DNA of 52,145 bases from Methylosinus sporium (lineage in GTDB: Bacteria > Pseudomonadota > Alphaproteobacteria > Rhizobiales > Beijerinckiaceae). The stretch is taken from NCBI RefSeq assembly GCF_003113265.1, contig NZ_PUIV01000027.1, positions 1 to 52,145 of the forward strand. The letters are read 5' to 3'. Below the pieces are notes generated by a model. The model was not told the DNA's origin. It did not search any database and worked only from the letters and a program-made list of their open reading frames with translations. Below are positions 39,239-48,500 of this stretch, in pieces; the first letter of the stretch is position 1; each line of letters opens with the position of its first letter. Made by a program: the position numbers and the translations under genes.

Positions 39239-40282
39239 ATGCGACTGCAATCGTTTATTGGGGGCACGCCGCTGCTCGAGCTGACGACGCTCGATATTCC
39301 CCGTCACGTGCGGATATTCGCCAAGCTGGAGTTTCTCAATCCCGGCGGCAGCATCAAAGACAGAGTGGTCAGCTACATACTGGACGACGCCGAGCGGCGC
39401 GGCATCTTGCGTTCCGGTTCGACCATCGTCGAAAATACGTCGGGCAACACCGGGGCGGCGATCGCGATGCTCGCAGCGATGCGCGGCTACAAGGCCATTC
39501 TCACCATGCCGGACAAAGTGAGCAAGGAGAAGCAGAATGCGCTCACGGCGATGGGTGCCGATGTCGTCGTCTGTCTCACTTCCGCCCCACCGGACAGCCC
39601 GGGACATTATGTGGCAACCGCGCGTCGCGTACATGCGGAGACACCGAACTCGTTCATGCTGAACCAATATGACAATCCGCTCAACGCCGAAGCCCATTTT
39701 CGATCGACAGGCCCGGAGATATGGGCGGCCCTCGGCAAGCAGATCAGCGCATTCGTCGCTTCGGGAAGCACGGGAGGGACGATTTCTGGAATAGGTCGCT
39801 ATCTTCGTGCGAAAAATCCGGCGATCGACATTGTTCTGCTCGATCCATTAGGCTCAATCTACCACAAATATTTTCATCAAGGAGTAGTCGATCCAGGACA
39901 GATCGCGCCCTATCACGTCGAGGGCGTCGGCGAAGACCATTTGGCAAAGTGCATGGATTTTTCCGTCCTATCGGACGTCCTCCAATTCAGTGATGCAGAC
40001 GCTTTCGCCACTTGCCATCACCTCGCACGCTCGGAGGGTTTGCTGTGCGGCGGCAGTTCGGGCGCAAACGTGTGGGGCGCCATTCAACTCGCACGCCGGA
40101 TGAAAGAACCCGGAAGCATCGTGACCGTTCTTCCAGATAATGGCGTGAAATATATTTCCAAAATTTACAACGATGAGTGGTTGGTGGACCATGAAATGCG
40201 ACCCTTCCGTGACCCCGGCACGCTGGTCCCGAAACGAGACGCGAGTTTCGTCCCGGATAAGCATCTGATGCCAAATCTCTGA
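39239..40282 (+). CDS. cysteine synthase / cystathionine beta-synthase-family PLP enzyme
   Basis: 347 residues of fold-type II PLP enzyme. FIGGTPLLEL opens the family signature. FLNPGGSIKDR carries the Schiff-base lysine K40. ENTSGNTG (65-72) binds the substrate carboxylate, SGSTGGTISG is the phosphate loop, and CGGSSGANVWGA holds the conserved Ser for the pyridine nitrogen. Length exceeds plain CysK (about 310-320). There are no CBS domains. These enzymes exchange a beta substituent on serine, O-acetylserine or a similar amino acid. The operon context (7 bases after the SAM-enzyme) points to specialised synthesis of a beta-substituted amino acid rather than housekeeping cysteine synthesis. 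Confidence 0.8.
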   Translation: MRLQSFIGGTPLLELTTLDIPRHVRIFAKLEFLNPGGSIKDRVVSYILDDAERRGILRSGSTIVENTSGNTGAAIAMLAAMRGYKAILTMPDKVSKEKQNALTAMGADVVVCLTSAPPDSPGHYVATARRVHAETPNSFMLNQYDNPLNAEAHFRSTGPEIWAALGKQISAFVASGSTGGTISGIGRYLRAKNPAIDIVLLDPLGSIYHKYFHQGVVDPGQIAPYHVEGVGEDHLAKCMDFSVLSDVLQFSDADAFATCHHLARSEGLLCGGSSGANVWGAIQLARRMKEPGSIVTVLPDNGVKYISKIYNDEWLVDHEMRPFRDPGTLVPKRDASFVPDKHLMPNL

Positions 40283-40334
40283 GAGACCAACTCACGTCGT
40301 GGGATTCCCGACTTGGAGAATATAGGAGGCCGTC

Positions 40335-40497
40335 ATGGGCAGCGCTTGGGCTTCGGGGCGATTACGATGCGGGAACCTCGCTGGCGATAGCAAAACGTTC
40401 GAAGGACGGGCCGCAGTCGCCTCGTCTCCTCGCCTTGGCGTCGATCTACGATAGCGGCTCGCGCAGCGAGGCGGCAAAGGTCGGCGTGCACGAGTAG
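40335..40497 (+). pseudogene. IS630-family transposase N-terminal remnant
   Basis: In the frame of 40348 the translation GLRGDYDAG, then IAKRSKDGPQ, then LLALASIYDSGSRSEAAKVG is the N-terminal helix-turn-helix of IS630-type transposases. The ATG at 40335 is one base out of frame with it. The frame stops at TAG 40495-40497, where homology also ends. No DDE part is present. It is a short, degraded fragment between the PLP-enzyme operon and the IS6 cluster. Confidence 0.65.
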
Positions 40498-40548
40498 CCC
40501 GCCGATCTCTTCCATGATCCTGCCATCGTCGGACTCCATCGCCATTTT

Positions 40549-40882
40549 TCAAATCTCAAGCAGGCTGGTTGAAAAACCGTCTCGCGTCGCCTTGAGGGCT
40601 GCCTCGTCGCAGTTTTCGTATTCGAACTCGATCTCGATCGAACCGTCATCGACGAGTTCGGCTGTCCCTTCGCCGGAGACTTCGTCGATTTCGTCGAAGC
40701 CCATCCATGTGAAAGCGATCGAGGTTGGGCCGTATGCGAGATCGAGGGGCGCCTGCATTGCGCCGAACGCGATTTCGTCGCGTCCGTCGGCGTCGATGAC
40801 GATCTCCGCCTGCCCGCAGAGGTCGAGATAGGCGCGATCCCAGAGGTCGGCCGCGACGATGCGCCAGCGACCGACCAGCTTG
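40549..40882 (-). pseudogene. conserved hypothetical protein, 5' end removed by an IS
   Basis: The minus-strand frame begins inside KLVGRWRIVAADLWD at the edge of the IS6 element and continues through DADGRDEIAFGAMQAPLD, FTWMGFDEIDEVSGEG and a short acidic C-terminus. The GRWRI...WD and TWxGxDExDEVSG patterns belong to a small conserved protein of unknown function, seen in many bacteria. Its own start codon is missing, because the IS terminal repeat begins where the first codons should be. An internal ATG at 40758 would give only 69 residues. Confidence 0.6.
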
Positions 40883-41678
40883 GGCTCTGTCGCGAATTTT
40901 TCTCGCGGGCCGGTTGGGGCTATGATCGCCGGGCTGGGGCAGGCGGAATAGCGTGATGATCGATTTCAAGGGCAGCCATTTTGAACGCGACGTGATCCTG
41001 TGGGGCGTCCGCTGGTATGTGGCGTATCCGATGAGCTATCGTCAGCTCGAGGAAATGATGGAAGAGCGCGGCGTCGAGGTCGACCATTCCACGCTCAACC
41101 GCTGGGTCGCGAAATATGCGCCTTTGCTGGAGAAGGAGTTTCGTGCTCGCAAGCGCGCTGTCGGGTCGAGCTGGCGTCTCGATGAGACTTATGTGAAAGT
41201 CAAAGGCTGCTGGAAATATCTGTATCGGGCCGTCGACAAAGCGGGTGCGACGGTCGCCTTCTGACGGCCAAGAGGGATTGCAAAGCGGCGTTGCGCTTCT
41301 TGCGCAAGGCGATCGGCCGGCACGGAGAGCCGAAGAATATAACGATCGACAAGAGCGGAGCCAACACAGCAGCGATCGAAAGCTACAATGAGGAGCGTGA
41401 AGCGGACATCGAAATCCGGCGCATCAAATATCTCAATAATATCGTCGAGCAGGACCATCGAGCAGTGAAACGCGTGACGCGTCCGACGCTGGGTTTCAAA
41501 TCATTTCGATCGGCTGCCGCGACGCTTTCTGGAATCGAGCTGATGCACATGATCCGAAAGGGGCAGATGCGAACGACGAACGAAATGCGTCCTGCGCAGC
41601 AATTCTATTCCCTCGCCGCCTGAGCCACGTCATTCTCACTTGCCCGGCGCGCCTGTAGACAAAATTTGCGACAGAACC
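40883..41678 (+). mobile_element. IS6-family insertion sequence, 796 bp
   Basis: The terminal repeats are GGCTCTGTCGCGAATTTT (40883-40900) and, in reverse complement, GGTTCTGTCGCAAATTTT (41661-41678), the IS6/IS240-type end. No target duplication is seen, so the two flanks (a hypothetical gene and another IS6 transposase) were joined by deletion or rearrangement. Confidence 0.85.
40956..41623 (+). pseudogene. IS6-family transposase with a frameshift
   Basis: The first part from ATG 40956 reads VILWGVRWYVAYPMSYRQLE and WRLDETYVKVKGCWKYLYRA, carrying the first catalytic Asp, and stops at TGA 41262-41264. The second part continues in another frame as LTAKRDCKAALRFLRKA, then TIDKSGAN (second Asp) and YNEEREADIEIRRIKYLNN, then RPTLGFKSF. 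Compared with the usual TVDFLLTAKRD junction about four bases are missing at 41260. The element is therefore non-autonomous unless ribosomal slippage joins the parts. Confidence 0.8.
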
Positions 41679-42129
41679 CTCTTGAACGCTCGACGAAAAA
41701 ACGCTTTGGCGGCGGCGACATCTCGCTTGGCGCGCAACAAAAAGTCCACAGTTTTCCCCGCCTTGTCAACGGCGCGGTAGAGATAGACCCAGCGGCCCTT
41801 GATCTTGACGTAGGTCTCGTCGACGCGCCACGATCCTCCGGCTTGCCGCGCGAAGCGGTTCCATCGCTTTTCGAACTCGGGAACGTAGCGCTGCACCCAA
41901 CGCATGATGGTCGTATGGGCCAAAGATAAGCCGCGTTCGGCCATCATTTCCACGAGATCTCGAAAGCTGAGCTTGTATCGCAAATACCACCGCACGCAGA
42001 GAACGATGATCTCACGGTCGAAATGGCGGCCTTTGAAAAGATCGTCTACGCTCAGCATCGCCAATTACCCCAGCCCCATTGCGTCTCGCCCACGCAATTA
42101 TGCCTCCCGCGCGCCGTTTGCACTAGAAC
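41679..42129 (-). mobile_element. truncated IS6-family element, middle of the nest
   Basis: One end is intact: the reverse-complemented repeat AGTTCTAGTGCAAACGGCG near 42111-42129 is a degraded form of GGTTCTGGTGCAAAACGGCG. The other end is lost where the element at 40883-41678 begins. It lies inside the next element, whose transposase breaks off at 42130. Confidence 0.75.
41680..42058 (-). pseudogene. IS6-family transposase, C-terminally truncated
   Basis: From ATG 42058 the frame reads MLSVDDLFKGRHFDREIIVL, LSFRDLVEMMAERGLSL and SWRVDETYVKIKGRWVYLYR, with the first catalytic Asp, and stops matching after AAAKAFFRRAFKR, at the edge of the neighbouring IS terminal repeat. The second Asp and the Glu are missing. 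The few extra codons beyond are read from the neighbour's end. Confidence 0.85.
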
Positions 42130-42465
42130 TTCGCTTCGCACGCAGCAAAAAATCCACCGTCTTTCCCGCTTTGTCGACGGCGCGATAGAGATAAACCCAG
42201 CGGCCCTTGATCTTGACATAAGTCTCGTCGACGCGCCACGATCCGCCGGTTTGGCGCGCGAAGCGGTTCCACCGCTTTTCGAACTCTGGAACGTAGCGCT
42301 GAACCCAGCGCATGATGGTCGTGTGAGCCAAAGACAAGCCGCGTTCGGCCATCATTTCCACGAGATCGCGAAAGCTGAGCTTGTATCGCAGATACCACCG
42401 CACGCAGAGAACGATGATCTCGCGGTCGAAATGGCGTCTTTGAAAAGATCGTCCACGCTCAGCAT
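42130..42465 (-). pseudogene. IS6-family transposase, truncated and frameshifted
   Basis: The start MLSVDDLFK (ATG 42465) is separated by a one-base deletion near 42437 from the following RHFDREIIVLCVRWYLRY frame. That frame then runs through WRVDETYVKIKGRWVYLYRA to DFLLRAKR, where the next element begins. The protein-level match to the copy at 41680-42058 is almost complete. Confidence 0.8.
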
Positions 42466-42536
42466 CACCCATTACCCCAGCGTCCGGTTCCCCCTTCACG
42501 GATTATGTCCCGCTTACGCCGTTTTGCACCAGAACC
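42130..42536 (-). mobile_element. truncated IS6-family element, outer part of the nest
   Basis: The intact end is the repeat GGTTCTGGTGCAAAACGGC (reverse complement of 42518-42536). Its transposase is cut at 42130 by the end of the previous element. At the nucleotide level it is closely similar to that element, so one copy of the same IS inserted into another. Confidence 0.75.
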
Positions 42537-42718
42537 ATTATCTCTTCGGCAGGGCGCGCGAGATACTCACCGAGGACAATCTCTGCTCGCTCTATCGCGC
42601 GCCGCTGAAGCGCATCGCCTTCGAGCATGACGGCCGCGTGACCGAGACGATCGCGCCGATCCTCGCGCCGGCCCAAACGTCGGTGCTTCGCTCCGACGAG
42701 ATCCTCGAAGCGGATTGA
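42537..42718 (+). pseudogene. C-terminal end of an ABC transporter ATP-binding protein
   Basis: Directly outside the IS end a plus-strand frame encodes LFGRAREILTEDNLCSLYRA, then KRIAFEHDGRV, and ends with a stop at 42716-42718. The GRAxEILTxxNLxxLY pattern is the usual C-terminal segment of iron-siderophore/haem-type ABC ATPases (FecE/HmuV-like). Walker and signature motifs are absent, having been removed with the upstream DNA. The assignment rests on one short segment. Confidence 0.45.
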
Positions 42719-42779
42719 ACTGATCGGGGAGACCGAGACGGCGCGATCCGTCACGACCCTCCGCGTTCTTCTGCGCGCG

Positions 42780-44372
42780 CTAGGACTTCGTCGCGGCCTG
42801 CGTCGCCATTGCGCACGGAGCGCAGGGCGACTCCGCGACGGGTGGCGGAGAGACCGGGCGACTCCAACCGCCGCCGAGCGCCGTCATCAGCGACAACGCC
42901 GCCTGCAGGCGTCCCGTGCGCAATGCGATCGCCTGACGCTGCGCGGCGAAGGCGTCGGACTGCGCCGTCACCACCTCCACATAGGTCACGACGCCCTCCT
43001 CATAGAGCTTCAGCGAGATATCGAGCGTCTTATTGCCGGCGACGACGGCGGCGGCAATATCCTTTTCCTGACGGTCGAAATAGCGAATGAGCGCGAGCGC
43101 GTCCTCGACCTCGCCATAGGCGCGTAGGACGACGCTTCGGTAATGCGCCACGGCCTCGAGATAGGCGGCCTCGGCGTCGTGCAGATCGGCCGAATGCGCG
43201 CCACCGTCGAAGATCGGCAGCGTCACGGCTGGCCCGAGCGACCAGAGGCTGTTGCGCGCGTTGAAGAGGCTGAGACCCGTGTCTTGCGTTCCGCCGGAAA
43301 GATTGATCGTGAAGCGTGGGAAAAACGCGGCGCGCGCGACGCCGATCGAAAGGTTGGCGCCATAGACCCGCCGCTCGACGGCAGCAATGTCGGGGCGGCG
43401 CTCAAGCAACTGCGACGGAGCGTCGAGCGGAATTGTCGGAGCAGCGACGCGCGTCTGCGACGACGGCAGAGAAAAGCTCTCCGGCGTGTGGCCGGCGAGA
43501 ATTGCGACCGCATGTTCGAGCAGCGCGCGGCGCGCCTCTATTTCGGAGAGCTGCGCCCTCGCGAAGCCGATCTGGGTCTGCGCGCGCGTCACGTCGGCGG
43601 GCGAGGTGATGCCGCCGCCGACACGTTTCTGCACGAGAGCGAGCGAGCGACCATAGGCCGCGACGATGCGCTTTTGCAGCGCGATCTCATTATCGGCGCC
43701 TTGCAGGTTGATGTAGTCGCGCGCGAGCTCGGCGTGTAGGCTCAAAGCGACGGCGGCGAGATCGGCTTCGGACGCCTGCGCCTGCGCGACGCCTGCGGAT
43801 GCGAGATTGCGGACGCGCCCCCAAAGATCGATCTCATAACTCGACTGTATCGACAGCTGATTGTCGCCGTAAAAAGTCGGCGCATTCGTGGGCAGGCCGT
43901 GGGACTGCGCCGATCGCGCGAAATCGGAGCCGCTCGGATAGGAATTGGCCAATCGAAGCGGGCGGTGCAATGATTCCTTGTTCTCGGTCAGCTGGCCGCT
44001 CGCCGTCAGCGTCGGCGAGAGGCCGACGGCGGCTTTCATGGCCAAGGCGCGCGCTCGGTCCATGACGGCCATGGCCTGGCCGAGGTCCGGATTGAATTGG
44101 TCGAGGTCGCGCTCGAGTGCGTCGAGGCGCTTGTCGCGAAAGGCGCGCCACCACGATCCCCGCGGACTCAGATCCGACGGGTCGGCGGAAGACCATTGCA
44201 AGCCGCCATCACTCGAGAGGGCGTGCTTTTTCTCGGCGGCGGATCCGTCTCCTTTGGCTTCCTTGAAGCTCGCCGGAGTCTCCACCGTCGGCGCGATATA
44301 GGCCGGCGCGAGGTCGCAGCCGCTCAAAGACACACATGCCGTCATCAAGAGGAATTGACGCAACAATCTCAT
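42780..44372 (-). CDS. RND efflux outer-membrane factor lipoprotein (NodT/OprM family)
   Basis: 530 residues with a lipoprotein signal MRLLRQFLLMTACVSLSGC: the lipobox is LSGC and the acylated cysteine is C19. The body has the two outer-membrane efflux protein repeats, with helical coiled-coil stretches such as LALVQKRVGGGITSPADVTR and SLKLYEEGVVTYVEVVTAQS, and a RRPDIAAVERRVYGAN segment, all diagnostic of the TolC/OprM/NodT group. The trimer forms the exit duct of a tripartite pump. Its ATG overlaps the adaptor stop by four bases (ATGA), so it is the last gene of the efflux operon. Confidence 0.9.
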   Translation of the reverse strand: MRLLRQFLLMTACVSLSGCDLAPAYIAPTVETPASFKEAKGDGSAAEKKHALSSDGGLQWSSADPSDLSPRGSWWRAFRDKRLDALERDLDQFNPDLGQAMAVMDRARALAMKAAVGLSPTLTASGQLTENKESLHRPLRLANSYPSGSDFARSAQSHGLPTNAPTFYGDNQLSIQSSYEIDLWGRVRNLASAGVAQAQASEADLAAVALSLHAELARDYINLQGADNEIALQKRIVAAYGRSLALVQKRVGGGITSPADVTRAQTQIGFARAQLSEIEARRALLEHAVAILAGHTPESFSLPSSQTRVAAPTIPLDAPSQLLERRPDIAAVERRVYGANLSIGVARAAFFPRFTINLSGGTQDTGLSLFNARNSLWSLGPAVTLPIFDGGAHSADLHDAEAAYLEAVAHYRSVVLRAYGEVEDALALIRYFDRQEKDIAAAVVAGNKTLDISLKLYEEGVVTYVEVVTAQSDAFAAQRQAIALRTGRLQAALSLMTALGGGWSRPVSPPPVAESPCAPCAMATQAATKS

Positions 44373-45568
44373 CTCGCCTGCGCTTCCTTCCGCTCGCCGT
44401 CCTTGATTCTCACCGCGATCCCGTCATGCACGGATTGCCATGGAGTGCGGATCACGCGATCGGTCTCCGAGAGCCCCGCCGATATCTCGAGCGATGGTCC
44501 GAGATCACGCGCGATCTTCACGTTCTTCATGCGCACGACGCCCCGCTCGTCGACGGTCGCTACTTGCGGCGACGCATTGACGAAGACGAGCGCGCTCGCC
44601 GGCAAAAGCAGCGGCGCCCCTTCGGGAGGAAGCGAAATCCTGATTTGTCCGAACGCGCCCGGCAGCAGCGCGCGATCGGGATTGTCCGCCTCGAATTGCA
44701 CGAGCAGAGTTCTCGAGCCCGCGGCGATCGCGCTGGCGGTCGTCATGATCTTCGTCGAAAATTCCCGCGTCGGATATTGCGGCAACGTCAACCGCGCGGT
44801 CAGCCCCGGCGTGATCTTCGCCGCATAGGCCTGCGGCGCGCGGACATAGACGCGCATTTTGTGAATGTCGGCGACGCGAAACAGCTCCCGCCGCCCGGCG
44901 CCAGCGTCGACCAAGGCGCCGACGTCGACATTGCGCGCTGTAACGACGCCGTCGAAAGGCGATGTCAGATTGAGATATGCTTCGAGAGCGACGAGCCGGT
45001 CGAGATTGGCCTGAGCCGCATTCTGCGAGGCTGCCGCCGCCTCCAGATTTCCGGTCTTTTCGTCCGCGCTCTGGGGCGAGACCGCGGCCTGGTTGCGGAG
45101 CGTGGTCCAGCGCTTCGCCGTCGCGCGCGCGAGATTTTGCTCCGCCTTGCTGCGCGCGAGGAGACCCTTGGCCTGCTCCACCTGCTGGTTGAGGTCGGGC
45201 GCGTCGATGACGCCAAGCACGTCGCCGACCTTGACCTGCGCGCCTATGTCATAGGCCCAGCTCTTCAAATATCCGTTGACGCGCGCATAGATCGGCGCGT
45301 CGACGAAGGCCTCGACATTGGCCGGCAGCACGAGCTCCTGGGTGGCTGTCGAGAGCGTCGGCGTACATAGTTCGACCGTCGGAATCACCGCTTCCTGCGT
45401 CACGCGCGCGAGTTCGGCGTCGCGCGCATGACGCGAGGCCACGCCGGAGACGACAAGCGCGAGAATAACGCCTATGGCGACGAGTCCTCTCGGACGCAGC
45501 CTGCGCAAGAACTCCGCCTGCGCCAGCGGGTCCGGCGGTTGGAGACGAGGCGGCTCATGGTGCGACAT
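44369..45568 (-). CDS. RND efflux periplasmic adaptor (membrane fusion protein)
   Basis: 399 residues from ATG 45568, overlapping the end of the permease gene by 14 bases. One N-terminal membrane anchor (VAIGVILALVVSGVA) is followed by a barrel-sandwich lipoyl half (ARVNGYLKSWAYDIGAQVKV, then VIDAP), a long alpha-hairpin (QQVEQAKGLLARSKAEQNLA), the second lipoyl half (TSPFDGVVTARNVDVGALVD) and beta-barrel/proximal domains. It bridges permease and outer-membrane duct. The order permease-adaptor-duct in one overlapping operon shows a complete pump. Substrate not predictable. Confidence 0.9.
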   Translation of the reverse strand: MSHHEPPRLQPPDPLAQAEFLRRLRPRGLVAIGVILALVVSGVASRHARDAELARVTQEAVIPTVELCTPTLSTATQELVLPANVEAFVDAPIYARVNGYLKSWAYDIGAQVKVGDVLGVIDAPDLNQQVEQAKGLLARSKAEQNLARATAKRWTTLRNQAAVSPQSADEKTGNLEAAAASQNAAQANLDRLVALEAYLNLTSPFDGVVTARNVDVGALVDAGAGRRELFRVADIHKMRVYVRAPQAYAAKITPGLTARLTLPQYPTREFSTKIMTTASAIAAGSRTLLVQFEADNPDRALLPGAFGQIRISLPPEGAPLLLPASALVFVNASPQVATVDERGVVRMKNVKIARDLGPSLEISAGLSETDRVIRTPWQSVHDGIAVRIKDGERKEAQAR

Positions 45569-48500
45569 TCGCTTGCTCCAATTCCGTATTCTCCGGCGCG
45601 TCGTATTGCGCGCGCTGCGCTCTGCGGCGGGCGAGGAAACCATGCGCGAGACTGAACATGACCGGCAGCAACAGCAGCGTTCCCATGGTCGCGAAGGTCA
45701 GGCCGCCGATGACGGCGCGACCGAGGGGAGCATTCTGCTCGGCGGAGAGCGCCATAGGTGCCATGCCGATGATCATCGCGAGAGCCGTCATGATGACGGG
45801 GCGAAAGCGCGTCACGCCCGCCGCCGCCGCCGCATGGAGCGGAGTGTCGCCGTGATCGAGCCGCTCGCGCGCGAAGGCGATGACGAGATTGCTGTTTGCC
45901 GTCGCGACGCCCATGCACATGATCGCTCCGGTCAGCGCCGGAACGGATATGGTCGTCTCGCTCAAAAAGAGCATCCAGACGATGCCGGCCAATGCCGTCG
46001 GCAGGCCGGAGACGATCAAGAACGGGTCCAGCCAGGATTGGAAATTGACGACGATGATGAGGTAGACGAACACGATCGACAGGACGAGGCCGAGCAGCAA
46101 ATCCGCATAGGCGCTGCGCATCGTGGCGATTTGACCGCGCAGCGCCAGATTGGAGGCGGCCGGCGCTTCCTTGCGGGTGTCGTCCAATATTTTTTGAACG
46201 TCATCCGCAATCGCGCCTAGGTCGCGGCCGCGCACGCCGGCATAGATGTCGAACGCCGACTGGCTGTTGAAATGCGTGACGACGCCCGAACTCCAGCCGC
46301 GCCGAATGGAGGCGATGCCGCTGAGAATTTGTTGTCCCTCGCCTGCGGCCACCGGCTTGCTCGCCAGCGCGTCGAGGCTCGTGTTCCAAAACTGCGGCTC
46401 CATCGTCACGATCGGATAGGAGACGCCGCTCTTGACGTTGAGCCAGAAGGCCGGCGAGGTCTGGAACGAGCCGGCGAGCATGGTCTGCAAGGAGACCGTG
46501 ACGTCGCGCTCCGAGAGTCCGACCTCCTGCGCGAGCGTTCGATCAACGTCGACGTGGAGCGTAGGCAAATCGCCCGCCTGCTGCATGCGCGGATCGGCGA
46601 TCCCCGGCACGCGGGCGACTCGCTCCAAGGTCTTTTGCAGATAGACGAGGTTTTCGTCGCGCTTGCTTCCCGAGATCTGGATGTCGAGCGGAGCCGGCAA
46701 GCCGAAATTGAGGATTTGCGTCACTATGTCGGCCGGCAGGAAAGAGAACACGACGCCGGGAAAGGCGCGGGGCAGACGCTCGCGCAATAGTTCCGCGAAG
46801 GGACTCGCATCGGCGACCTTCTCGGGATCGAAGCTCAGCGTCAGATCGGCGTCGTTCGTGCCGATGGTGCCGGAGTTGTTGTAGCTCAGATTGATGCCCG
46901 AGATCGGCAGGCCGATGTTGTCGACGATGCTCGTCAGCGCGCCATGCGGCAGAACGTCGCGGATCTCGGCTTCGATCCGGTCGCAGAGAACGCCAGCCTG
47001 CTCAAGACGAGTTCCCGTGGGGAGGCGGACATGCAGTCGCAAGGAACTGCTTTCGGTCTCGGGGAAGAAATCGCGTCCGAGAAAGGGGGTCAGCGTGAAA
47101 GAGAGCGCGACGCCCGCGAAGAACATAGCGACGAAAGCCTTCGGGCGCGCAAGCGCCAGTTGGAGCACGCGCGCGTAAGTGTCGAGCAATCTTTCGAAGC
47201 CTCTTTCGAACGCGATTTGCGCGCGCGTGAACGTCGCGAGGAAGACGCCGCGCCGGGCCGGGCCGTATTTCGCCTCGCGCAGCGCCTCACGTTGCTGCGC
47301 GCTGAGGAAATAGCGGGCCATCGTCTCGACCAGAGTGTAGGTCAGACAGTAGGATGCAATCATCGCAAAGACGACGGCTTCGGCGAGCGGACGAAACAGA
47401 TAGCCGGCGACGCCGCCGAGAAGCAGCAGCGGCGCGAACACGATGCAGATACAAAGCAGCGACACGGTGGCGGGCGTGATGATCTCCTTTGCTGCCTTGA
47501 TGATCGCGTCGTCGATCGCCTCGCCCGCCTCCATGTGACGGTTGACATTCTCGATCGTGACGGTCGCGTCGTCGACGAGGAGGCCGACGGCGAGCGCGAG
47601 ACCGCCGAGCGTCATCACATTGACGGTTTCGCCCAGCGCCGACAGCGCGAAGAGGGCGGCGAGAATGGAGAGTGGGATCGAGATCGTGATGATGATCGTC
47701 GAGCGCCAGCTGCCGAGAAAGAGCAGGATCATGAGGCCGGTGAGCGCGGCCGCGATCGCCGCCTCGCGCGCGACGCTCACGACCGCTCCGCTGATGAAGG
47801 CGGACTGGTCGCCGATCACCGTCATCTCGATCCCGTCCGGGAGCGCGAGCTTCAATCGCGGCAGCATCGCCTTGACGCCGTTGATCACGTCGAGCGACGA
47901 CGCCGATCCGGAGGTCAGCACGGGCAGCAGCACCGCCGGCGCGCCATCGACGCGCACGAGATTGGTTTGTGGCGCGTTGCCGTTGTGGACATGGGCCACG
48001 TCGCGCAGATAGACGATCGCGCCATCGGCGCGCTTTATCGGAAAGTCGTTCAGCGCGGCGATGTCGGCGGGCGCGTCGTTGATGAGGACGGCGTATTCAT
48101 AGTCGCCGATCTTCTGCGTGCCGGCGGGAATGATGAGATTTTGCCGTTCGACGGCAGTCACCACATCTTGCGCCGTGAGACCGAGGCCGAGCAATTTTTC
48201 CTGGTCGAGGTCGATGCGCACCTGCCGCGATTTGCCGCCATAGGGAAAAGGGACGGCGGCGCCGGTCACTGTCGTCAAAGGCGGCCGGATGAGCGTGTAG
48301 ACGGCGTCGGCGACCTCCGCCTCGGTGCGTGTGGCGCTCGAGAACGCGATCTGAATGACCGGCACGGTCGACGCGTTGAAAGATATGACCTGTGGCGGCT
48401 GCACGCCCGGGGGGAGCAGGCGCAAGACGGTCTGGCCCGCCGCGCCCACCTGCGCCAGCGCGAGATCTATTTTCACCTTCGGCTGAAAATAGATCTTGTT

